Shown piece by piece: positions 1-6,271 of a DNA stretch of 7,488 nucleotides. The position numbers and the translations under genes are program-made. The notes under the pieces were generated by a model. It made no database searches and was not told the origin of the DNA. It saw only the letters and a list, made by a program, of their open reading frames with translations. Location: NCBI GenBank assembly GCA_022508735.1, contig JAFLUQ010000110.1:1-7488 (forward strand). The letters run 5' to 3'. Numbering within the stretch: position 1 is the stretch's first letter; each line of letters begins with the position of its first letter. The DNA is from Oscillospiraceae bacterium (lineage in GTDB: Bacteria > Bacillota > Clostridia > UMGS1883).

Positions 1-1
1 C

Positions 2-2290
2 TATCTTGCACTTATTAAGGGCGGCGCGAAGAAAACGCTTATTCCGGCCTATCGGGATATGGACCCCTACGACCTGCCGGAGGAGTTTTCGCACCTTCAG
101 GCTCAGGATATGGGCAAGCTGGGCTTCATGCATGATCTCATTCGCGGCATAAAGAAGATAATCGCCGCCGATGCCCCCAAGGCTGAAGTGAAAGAAACCG
201 TGGTTGTAAATCACGGTTCAAACTCCGGCATTGAGCCGCTTTTAAGACGAGCGTTCATGTTTTTGGAGGACGGCAACTGGGCAAGCGCCGATGAATACTG
301 CGAGAAGGTGCTCGATCAGGAGCCGGAAAATGCAAGGGCCTATCTTGGCAAGCTCATGGCGGAGCTGCAGGTGAGAAAACAGGAAAAGCTGGCGGATTGC
401 AAGGAACCATTTGACAACAAAGATAACTATAAAAAGGCGCTTCGCTTTGCGGACGAAAAGCTCGCTTCAGAGCTGAAGGGCTATATAACCCACATCAACG
501 AGCGCAACGAGGCTGCCCGTATTGACGGGATTTATAAGGATGCCGTGGAAACCATGAACCGCGGAAAAACATTGAGCGCATATAAAGCGGAGAGCGCGTA
601 TAAGTCGGCCGCCGTAAAATTTAAGCACATTTCAGGCTATAAGGATTCTGACGCTTTGGCCGCAGAGTGCCTTGAAAAGGCTGAACAGGAGCACAATCGC
701 GGTATAGAGATGGACCGTCAGAAGGCCGAGGAAGAACGCATACAGGCCGAGAGGGAGCGCAAGAAGGCAGAGGAGGAGCGCATGGCCGGTATCTATAAGG
801 ATGCCGTGCAGGCTATGCAGTCGGCTGAAACAGAGAGTGATTATAAGTCGGCAGCCGAAAGGTTTCAAAGTATTCCCGATTATAAAGACGCAAAAGCCTT
901 AGCCGCAGAGTGCCTTGAAAAAGCCGAAGCGGCCAAAAAAGAAGCAGAGGCTAAAGCAGAAGCCGAAAGAATAGCAAAAGAGAAAGAAATGCGGCGTAAT
1001 AAACAGATAGTAGTGGTAACGACTGCAACCGCTGCTGTTATGCTGGTTTTTGTTATTGTGCTTAACACTGTAATTCTTCCTGCCATAGATTATAACAAAG
1101 CTGTTGGATATATGGAAAACGGTCAGTACACAGAAGCCATCGCCTTGTTTACGGAGCTTGACGGTTATAAGAACAGCGAGGATATGATAGCGGAAACAAA
1201 ATACCTCACAGCTGTTGAATATATGGAGAACGGACAGTATAATAAAGCCGCCGCCTTGTTTTCGGAGCTTGGTGATTATAAAGGCAGTGAAGGCATGATA
1301 TCGGAGATAGAGGATGCGATATCAGAAACGAAATACCTCACTGCCGTCAAATATATGGAAAGCGGACAATACACCAAAAGTATTGCACTGTTCAAAGAAA
1401 TTAATGAATATAAAGACAGCGCGGAAAAAATCACATCGATAGAAACAAAGTTGAAGGAAACAGTGCTCAGGCCTGTTATTTCTGCCTACGGTGGACATAC
1501 GATCGGCCTGAAAGCCGATGGCACAGTTATGGCTGTGGGGTATAGCCATAATCATTACGGTCAATGTGATGTGGATTCATGGAGTGATATCGTTGCTGTT
1601 TCGACCAAAACTACTCATACGTTAGGCCTAAAAACTAATGGTACAGTTGTTGCCGTGGGTCGCAATGAAGATGGCGAATGCAATGTGTCTTCATGGACGG
1701 ACATTGTAGCTGTATCTGCCGGAAACCATCACACGGTAGGGTTAAAGGCTAACGGCACAGTTGTTGCCGTGGGTAGCGATAAAGATGGCGAATGCAATGT
1801 GGCATCATGGAGGGACATTGTCGCTGTTTCTGCCGGATACCATCACACGGTAGGGTTAAAAGCTGACGGCACAGTTGTTGCCGTGGGTCGCAATAAAGAT
1901 GGACAATGCAATGTGTCTTCATGGAAGGACATTGTAGCTGTATCTGCCGGAACCTACCGTACGTTAGGTGTGAAAGCCGATGGTACAGTTGTGGCTGTGG
2001 GTGATAATAGATACGGGGAATGCAATGTGGCATCATGGAGGGACATTGTCGCTGTTTCTGCCGGATACCAGCACACGGTTGGGTTAAAAGCTGACGGTAC
2101 TGTTGTGGCCGTTGGCGTTGGCTCTATAAGTGGTATTGGGAGATGCAATGTGACTTCGTGGACAGACATTGTTGCCATTTCTGCCGGTGATACCAATACG
2201 GTAGGGCTGAAAGCCGACGGCACAGTTGTTGCTGTGGGGAATAATAAATACGGAGAATGCAAAGTTGATTCATGGCAGCTGTTAAAATAA
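2..2290 (+). CDS. TIR-domain protein with TPR-like repeats, one TM helix and C-terminal RCC1-like propeller (5' partial)
   Basis: The frame is open to the left edge, and 19 codons before the first ATG (position 59) continue the same protein, so that ATG is not the start; it also lacks a ribosome binding site. The first ~55 codons (LIKGGAKKTLIPAYRD, then DLPEEFSHLQ and LIRGIKKII) match, from memory, the C-terminal end of TIR domains in Firmicutes TIR-TPR proteins; the catalytic part lies outside the window. Counting from the Met at 59: TPR-like region ~62-150; two related helical units with YKDS/YKDA ends (157-211, 244-292); charged Glu/Lys/Arg coiled coils (~206-243, ~281-314); a hydrophobic helix 316-341 (nt 1004-1081) preceded by RRNK; three TPR-like units (345-464); seven RCC1-like repeats (480-743). 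The positive-inside rule puts TIR in the cytoplasm and the propeller outside. Known for the family: TIR domains signal or consume NAD. Ligand and role here are unknown. Domain calls are by eye. Confidence 0.85.
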   Translation, partial: YLALIKGGAKKTLIPAYRDMDPYDLPEEFSHLQAQDMGKLGFMHDLIRGIKKIIAADAPKAEVKETVVVNHGSNSGIEPLLRRAFMFLEDGNWASADEYCEKVLDQEPENARAYLGKLMAELQVRKQEKLADCKEPFDNKDNYKKALRFADEKLASELKGYITHINERNEAARIDGIYKDAVETMNRGKTLSAYKAESAYKSAAVKFKHISGYKDSDALAAECLEKAEQEHNRGIEMDRQKAEEERIQAERERKKAEEERMAGIYKDAVQAMQSAETESDYKSAAERFQSIPDYKDAKALAAECLEKAEAAKKEAEAKAEAERIAKEKEMRRNKQIVVVTTATAAVMLVFVIVLNTVILPAIDYNKAVGYMENGQYTEAIALFTELDGYKNSEDMIAETKYLTAVEYMENGQYNKAAALFSELGDYKGSEGMISEIEDAISETKYLTAVKYMESGQYTKSIALFKEINEYKDSAEKITSIETKLKETVLRPVISAYGGHTIGLKADGTVMAVGYSHNHYGQCDVDSWSDIVAVSTKTTHTLGLKTNGTVVAVGRNEDGECNVSSWTDIVAVSAGNHHTVGLKANGTVVAVGSDKDGECNVASWRDIVAVSAGYHHTVGLKADGTVVAVGRNKDGQCNVSSWKDIVAVSAGTYRTLGVKADGTVVAVGDNRYGECNVASWRDIVAVSAGYQHTVGLKADGTVVAVGVGSISGIGRCNVTSWTDIVAISAGDTNTVGLKADGTVVAVGNNKYGECKVDSWQLLK
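1496..2287 (+). repeat. Seven tandem ~114-nt repeats encoding RCC1-like propeller blades
   Basis: Repeats begin at nt 1496, 1616, 1730, 1844, 1958, 2072 and 2195. The unit is 38 codons, with 40 in the first and 41 in the sixth. The shared pattern is HTVGLKADGTVVAVG, then a variable loop, then GECNV-x-SW-x-DIVAVSAG. Seven units match the seven blades of RCC1 propellers. The strand VISAYG just before the first repeat resembles the DIVAVSAG strand that the last repeat lacks (it ends SWQLLK), as expected for ring closure by the N-terminal strand. At DNA level units 2 and 4 and units 3 and 5 are the closest pairs; for example 1790-1842 and 2018-2070 are identical over 53 bases, exactly 228 bases apart. 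This points to a recent duplication of a two-unit block. Confidence 0.95.
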
Positions 2291-2300
2291 AACAATCTCA

Positions 2301-2328
2301 TTAACAGAACGGGGTAAATAACTATTAT
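2301..2328 (+). promoter_or_regulatory. Candidate sigma-A promoter for the HEPN-like gene
   Basis: TTAACA (2301-2306) and TATTAT (2323-2328) each match the consensus at five of six bases and are separated by 16 bases. Transcription would start near 2335, just before the AGGAGG at 2337-2342, giving a very short leader before the GTG at 2352. The region is AT-rich, so a chance match is possible, and the gene could instead be read through from the TIR gene, for which no terminator is visible in the 61-base gap. Confidence 0.35.
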
Positions 2329-2351
2329 GGAAGAACAGGAGGTGCAATGTT

Positions 2352-2972
2352 GTGGAAGAGGCAATATATAATATAACAGCGGTTGCGAATAATAAGGAAA
2401 AGGGCCTTTCTTATAGAGCGAATTTTAAGAGATATAACAAGGCTAAGGCATCAGAGTTTTACTTAGAGTGCCTTTGGATTCTTTATGCAGTGTTAGAAGA
2501 CAGGACTTCTGCTTTTCTCTATTATTTAGGATTTACCGGCGAAGAAAATCGTGGTTCAGTTACCGGCAGTAAGAAGATTAAATCGCAAATACGCCAAATA
2601 TGCAATATTGATGAAAATAATGCCCGATATAAATTTGATACCATGTCAGGCAAATTAGAACGAATAGGACAAGTTATCGCTTGGAGTTCAGAAGCGACTG
2701 AAGAAGTCACTGATTATCAAAGATCTATAAAGAATGCGGTAGAAAAATTGGTGGCAGATAAAGAGTTTATGTATTACTTTGAATATTTAAACAACGAATG
2801 GCGCAACAAGCGAAATCAGCTTACGCACGCGTTATTTAATAAGAATCCCAATATAGTTGTTTCTGAATTACTGCCCCTTGTTGATGATGGCTATAAGGCG
2901 GCACGCGTATTGGATGGCGCGGTAACTAAACTGAAAAAAGAAAAAATCAGAAACCGCTATAAAATTAAATAA
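2352..2972 (+). CDS. Hypothetical protein, candidate HEPN-fold ribonuclease
   Basis: I do not recognise the family by full-length similarity. The 206-residue product appears all-helical and soluble, with no signal peptide or membrane segment and a basic tail (KKEKIRNRYKIK). Residues 154-159 read RNQLTH (nt 2811-2828), fitting the HEPN motif R-[N/D/H]-x3-H that forms the RNase site in many toxin and defence proteins. It sits in a helix late in the protein, as in that superfamily, and residues ~31-60 could form the preceding helices. The GTG start is chosen because AGGAGG (2337-2342) stands nine bases before it and an in-frame stop occurs at 2319-2321; the ATG at 2347 is out of frame and soon stops. 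The gene follows the TIR gene by 61 bases on the same strand and is visibly AT-richer than the genes to its right, which suggests acquisition by transfer. The reading frame is secure; the RNase function is an inference from one motif. Confidence 0.7.
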   Translation: MEEAIYNITAVANNKEKGLSYRANFKRYNKAKASEFYLECLWILYAVLEDRTSAFLYYLGFTGEENRGSVTGSKKIKSQIRQICNIDENNARYKFDTMSGKLERIGQVIAWSSEATEEVTDYQRSIKNAVEKLVADKEFMYYFEYLNNEWRNKRNQLTHALFNKNPNIVVSELLPLVDDGYKAARVLDGAVTKLKKEKIRNRYKIK

Positions 2973-2998
2973 TAGGAGCCTTGAAAATTCCTGCGCAC

Positions 2999-3042
2999 AA
3001 AAAACAGCCTGACGCATCCTTTAGGGGTGGTCAGGCTGTTTT
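2999..3042. terminator. Bidirectional rho-independent terminator between convergent genes
   Basis: AAAACAGCCTGAC (3001-3013) is perfectly complementary to GTCAGGCTGTTTT (3030-3042). Inside, CATCC (3015-3019) can pair with GGGTG (3025-3029, one G-U pair), leaving loop TTTAG and a bulged G at 3014. There is a T run on the + strand end (3039-3042) and an A run (2999-3004) that gives a U tract on the - strand, so it can end both the HEPN-like gene and the phosphohexomutase gene. Confidence 0.87.
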
Positions 3043-3050
3043 AACTGTAT

Positions 3051-4787
3051 TTATGCTCCTGCCGCTTCAAGCACGGCGTTCATGATCTCGCCGAGCTTAG
3101 TGCGGGCCGCGGCTTCGTCCGGCTCGTTATAGCCGAAATAGAACTTGATCTTGGGCTCCGTGCCGCTGGGGCGAACGGCTATCCAGCCGCTGCCGGTTTC
3201 GCTTTTAAGCTCAAAGTATATCATGTTATTGAGCGGCTGGCGCGTGGCGCCCTTAGTTCCGTCAGCATAGTCGATAAGCCCGGTAGAATAATCCCTGAGA
3301 GCCGACACCTTAACACCGGCAAAGTTGTCGGGGGCGTTGGTTCTGAGACGATTGATCATTGCGGCTATCTTGGCCGGGCCGTCGGGCTCATCGAGGTATA
3401 TGTTCTTCACGCCTTCGCAGAAGGTGCCGTATTTTTTATAGAGGGACTGAAGCGCGTCGTAGAGGGTCATGCCCTTGGCCTTGTACCAGGCGGCCATCTC
3501 GGTTATGAGCATCGAGGCCACAACGGCGTCTTTATCGCGAACATAGGTGCCGCTGAGGTAGCCGTAGCTCTCTTCAAAGCCGAATACGAAGTTCTTTTGA
3601 TTGCCGCCGCGCTCAAATTCCAGTATCTTTTCGCCGATGAACTTGAAGCCGGTGAGCACCTCCATGAGCTCAACGCCGTAGGCCTTAGCAACGGGGCGGA
3701 GCATTTCGGTGGTAACAACCGTTTTAATGAGCACCGGGTTTTCAGGCATAAGGCCCTTTTCGCGGCGCTGAGACAGAATGTATTCACTGAGCAGCACGCC
3801 GGTCTGGTTGCCGGTCAAGGTGATGTACTCGCCGGAATCGGTGCGCACTACTATACCGACGCGGTCGGCGTCAGGGTCGGTGCCGATGATGAGGTCGGTA
3901 TTGCTCTCCTTAGCCATTTTTATGGCTATTTCAAAAACTTCTTTATTCTCGGGATTGGGAGCCTGCACGGTGGGGAATTCGCCGTCGGGCAGCTCCTGCT
4001 CCTTCACTACGATAACATTCTTCATGCCGCAGCGGTCGAGAATACGGCGGACGAGCTTGTTACCTGTGCCGTGGATAGGAGTATAGATTATTTTAAAATC
4101 GTCAGCCACTGAGGCTATAACTTCGCTGTTTACGGCCTGAGCGTATACGCTGTCGAGATACGGCGCGTCAACGTCCTCGCCGATGTAGGTGAGAAGGCCC
4201 TTTGCTATGGCTTCGTCCTTACCCATGAGCTTCACGCCGGTGAAGATGTCTATGCCGGCAATGGCTTTTATGATTACGTTTGCAGCCTCGGGGGGCAGCT
4301 GGCCTCCGTCCTCGCCGTAAACCTTGTAGCCGTTATATTCCTTGGTGTTGTGGCTGGCGGTCACTACTATACCAGAGATGCAGCCTAAGTGCCGCACGGC
4401 AAAGCTCAGCTCGGGAGTGGGGCGAAGTGCGTCAAAGAGATACACCCTGATGCCGTTGGCGCAGAGCACCAGCGCGCTTTCAAGGGCAAATTCGGGGCTG
4501 AAATTGCGGCTGTCATAGGCAATAGCCACGCCGCGCTCGGCTCCGCCGTTTTCAAGTATCCACTGAGCGAGGCCCTGAGTGGCTCGGCGTACTGTATATA
4601 TATTCATGCGGTTACAGCCGGCGGCAATTTTGCCGCGAAGCCCGGCTGTGCCGAAGGAAAGCTCAGTCTCGAAGCGGGCGCGTATCTCGGCCATGTTATC
4701 GCGGATGGACTCAAGCTCGGCGCGAAGATAGTCCTCAAGCGACGGCTGAGCCAGCCAATTGTTGTATTCGTCCATATATCTTGACAT
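3051..4787 (-). CDS. pgcA: Phosphoglucomutase/phosphomannomutase (alpha-D-phosphohexomutase)
   Basis: This cytoplasmic enzyme interconverts hexose 1- and 6-phosphates through a phosphoserine, supplying glucose-1-phosphate for UDP-glucose, glycogen and envelope polymers. All family signatures are present in the 578 residues: FGTAGLRG (45-52), the catalytic loop TASHN with Ser145 (143-147) followed by EYNGYKVY, the metal-binding loop GTDPDADR (302-309), the sugar-specificity loop GFEES (403-407) and the phosphate-binding loop RPSGTEP (539-545). Length and signatures fit the PGM2-like group that includes Bacillus PgcA. The residue after TASHN is Thr, where Pro is common. The start is fixed by AAGGAGGT (nt 4794-4801, - strand), six bases before the ATG. 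It lies 15 bases after tyrA and is probably co-transcribed with it, ending at the 2999-3042 terminator. Whether glucose or mannose phosphate is preferred cannot be decided from sequence alone; the symbol is by analogy. Confidence 0.94.
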   Translation of the reverse strand: MSRYMDEYNNWLAQPSLEDYLRAELESIRDNMAEIRARFETELSFGTAGLRGKIAAGCNRMNIYTVRRATQGLAQWILENGGAERGVAIAYDSRNFSPEFALESALVLCANGIRVYLFDALRPTPELSFAVRHLGCISGIVVTASHNTKEYNGYKVYGEDGGQLPPEAANVIIKAIAGIDIFTGVKLMGKDEAIAKGLLTYIGEDVDAPYLDSVYAQAVNSEVIASVADDFKIIYTPIHGTGNKLVRRILDRCGMKNVIVVKEQELPDGEFPTVQAPNPENKEVFEIAIKMAKESNTDLIIGTDPDADRVGIVVRTDSGEYITLTGNQTGVLLSEYILSQRREKGLMPENPVLIKTVVTTEMLRPVAKAYGVELMEVLTGFKFIGEKILEFERGGNQKNFVFGFEESYGYLSGTYVRDKDAVVASMLITEMAAWYKAKGMTLYDALQSLYKKYGTFCEGVKNIYLDEPDGPAKIAAMINRLRTNAPDNFAGVKVSALRDYSTGLIDYADGTKGATRQPLNNMIYFELKSETGSGWIAVRPSGTEPKIKFYFGYNEPDEAAARTKLGEIMNAVLEAAGA

Positions 4788-4802
4788 TGAGTTACCTCCT
4801 TG

Positions 4803-5654
4803 TTAATTGTTAAGGAATTTGCGCTTGGCCGCTGTGGCACCGCGCATTATGGTCTTAAGCTCCTCACGGTCGGAGGAGGAAACGGCCTCCCGTATGCGGG
4901 TGAGGCTATCACACATCTCATCGATGAGCTTTGAAAGGGAGTCTTTGTTGAGAACAAAGAGCTCGCTCCACAGGTCTTCGTTAAGTATTGCCACTCTGGT
5001 GCAGTCCCGAAGGCTGCCCGCGCTGTACATGGCGCTCTTTTCGATGTGCGTATTGTCGCACAGGGCCACGGCCACGGCGTGCATGAGCTGCGAGGTATAG
5101 GCGATCATTTCATCGTGATCATCGGGGCTGGTGTTTATCAGGTTGCCGGCGCCGATATGCCTTGCAAAGGCCTCGGCTGTCTCTAAGCCGGGGCGCTTGG
5201 TGTTATGGGTGGGGGTGATTATGAAGTTGCAGTTTTTGAACAGCTCACCGAGGGAATTGGCATAGCCGCTTACCTCACGCCCAGCCATCGGGTGGCAGCC
5301 CACAAAGTAAAGATCTTCCCTTAAAGCGGGCTCAACAGCGCCGACCACAAGGCCCTTTACGCCGCAGACGTCAATAATGACGGCCCCGCTTTTCATGTAT
5401 TTCTGATTTTCAAGAATAAAATCAATAGTTGCCTGGGGATAAAGGGCGACGACCGTAAGGTCGCTCGCGGAGAGGATATTCTTTATATCCGCTTCTGTGC
5501 AGGTTGAATTGGCGATAACACCGTCTTCAAAGGCTTTTTTTATGACCGAGGCGTCGTTATCCACTCCGTAAACCGTACAGCTGTGGAAGCCCTTAGCAGC
5601 CTTGGCTATGGAGCCTCCGATAAGTCCCAGACCTACCACTGTGACATTATACAT
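4803..5654 (-). CDS. tyrA: Prephenate dehydrogenase (tyrosine biosynthesis)
   Basis: TyrA oxidatively decarboxylates prephenate to 4-hydroxyphenylpyruvate, the committed step to tyrosine, in the cytoplasm. The 283 residues begin with a Rossmann fold (GLGLIGGS, 8-15); Asp32 at the end of the second strand suggests NAD rather than NADP. The substrate region shows GCHPMAGRE (119-127) with the likely catalytic His121, then DDHDEMIAYTSQLMH (178-192) and RDCTR (216-220), whose arginines should bind prephenate. The usual SQLPH is SQLMH here. There is no C-terminal ACT domain and no fused chorismate mutase, so feedback control by tyrosine through ACT is absent in this short form. The ATG has a modest AAGGTG site about eight bases upstream and a strong promoter at 5699-5727. 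The phosphohexomutase gene follows 15 bases downstream; its ribosome binding site lies within that spacer, suggesting one transcript. No other aromatic-pathway gene is in the window. Confidence 0.93.
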   Translation of the reverse strand: MYNVTVVGLGLIGGSIAKAAKGFHSCTVYGVDNDASVIKKAFEDGVIANSTCTEADIKNILSASDLTVVALYPQATIDFILENQKYMKSGAVIIDVCGVKGLVVGAVEPALREDLYFVGCHPMAGREVSGYANSLGELFKNCNFIITPTHNTKRPGLETAEAFARHIGAGNLINTSPDDHDEMIAYTSQLMHAVAVALCDNTHIEKSAMYSAGSLRDCTRVAILNEDLWSELFVLNKDSLSKLIDEMCDSLTRIREAVSSSDREELKTIMRGATAAKRKFLNN

Positions 5655-5698
5655 AGTAATACACCTTGCATTGTAAAATTGTGCTTTCCTTCAATAAT

Positions 5699-5727
5699 AT
5701 TATACAGTATCGCCGATTTTATTGCAA
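5699..5727 (-). promoter_or_regulatory. Sigma-A-type promoter for tyrA and the phosphohexomutase gene
   Basis: Read on the - strand, TTGCAA (5722-5727) is followed after exactly 17 bases by a perfect TATAAT (5699-5704). Transcription would begin near 5692, giving a leader of about 38 bases before the tyrA ATG at 5654. The leader is too short for a T-box or riboswitch. The promoter lies in the 93-base gap after the VanZ-like gene; no clear terminator for that gene is visible, so read-through into tyrA is possible. Confidence 0.65.
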
Positions 5728-5747
5728 ACCATAATATTGTACAAAAT

Positions 5748-6248
5748 TCACGGCCGTTTTGCTACTTTATTCTTCAATTTTTGCCAAATAAGAAACAAAA
5801 TAAGTGCAGCCAAGGCCCCGGTAAAGGCCCCTGAGGTATCGATCAGAACGTCTTTTATTCTCCCTGACCTTCCCGAAACGAATGTCTGGTGCAGCTCGTC
5901 CGTACAGGCGTAGAGCGCCGATATGCCAACTGCGAAAGGCAAAATATAGTTTTTGCGGTATCGGCTGATAAGAAGCCACAGCCAAAGCCCCAAACAGGCG
6001 AAAATGGTGAAGTGGGCGGCCTTGCGAACAGTATTCATGACCGACTCCACAAAGGAATCCTGTTCTTTAGGCGTCATTTTTTTGTATGAGGGAACCACGA
6101 CCTCGGCCACTGTGCGAACAACCTTGCCGCTGGTCTCAGTGGATTTTTTTGCGTCCTCTGAAGAAAAGCGGAATATCTGTGCCATTGTAGCCAGCACAAG
6201 CAGCCAAAGCAAAATGGTTACAGCTATTGAAACACGGGATCTTGGCAC
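5748..6248 (-). CDS. VanZ-like family membrane protein
   Basis: The 166-residue protein has four predicted membrane helices (~8-25, 78-95, 101-116, 138-155), the usual VanZ layout and length. VanZ signatures are visible: FRFSSEDAKKS after the first helix, RKAAHF (75-80) at the start of the second, DELHQ (117-121), and GRSGRIKDVLIDTSG (126-140) leading into the last helix. The namesake VanZ gives low-level teicoplanin resistance in the vanA cluster, but most chromosomal homologues have no proven role; nothing nearby (no vanHAX) suggests glycopeptide resistance here. The GTG start is supported by GAGGTGAT at nt 6255-6262 (- strand), six bases before it; no better ATG occurs. It begins 23 bases after the SGNH hydrolase gene stops, so the two are probably co-transcribed. 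Product family is sure, cellular role is not. Confidence 0.9.
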   Translation of the reverse strand: MPRSRVSIAVTILLWLLVLATMAQIFRFSSEDAKKSTETSGKVVRTVAEVVVPSYKKMTPKEQDSFVESVMNTVRKAAHFTIFACLGLWLWLLISRYRKNYILPFAVGISALYACTDELHQTFVSGRSGRIKDVLIDTSGAFTGALAALILFLIWQKLKNKVAKRP

Positions 6249-6271
6249 CTATGTATCACCTCGATAATCAT

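Noticed and set aside
59..61. ATG at 59 as the start of the TIR-TPR-RCC1 protein
   Set aside because: No ribosome binding site precedes it, and the 19 upstream codons continue a conserved TIR-like stretch to the window edge, so the gene is truncated by the window.
1496..2287. CRISPR-like or satellite array
   Set aside because: The repeats are coding, in frame, 38 codons long and without spacers; they encode propeller blades.
1749..2364. Antisense reading frames with repeated Pro/Cys/His-rich proteins (1749-2036 and 1954-2364, - strand)
   Set aside because: They are the reverse of the propeller repeats; their regularity comes from the 114-nt repeats, and they have no ribosome binding site or family resemblance.
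3597..4112. Long + strand frame of 171 codons opposite the phosphohexomutase gene
   Set aside because: It is a shadow of a gene whose catalytic motifs are all intact on the - strand; no ribosome binding site and no recognisable product.
5748..6248. Glycopeptide resistance determinant (VanZ)
   Set aside because: Only family-level similarity; no vanH, vanA/B, vanX or regulatory genes nearby, and such homologues are common in susceptible Clostridia.
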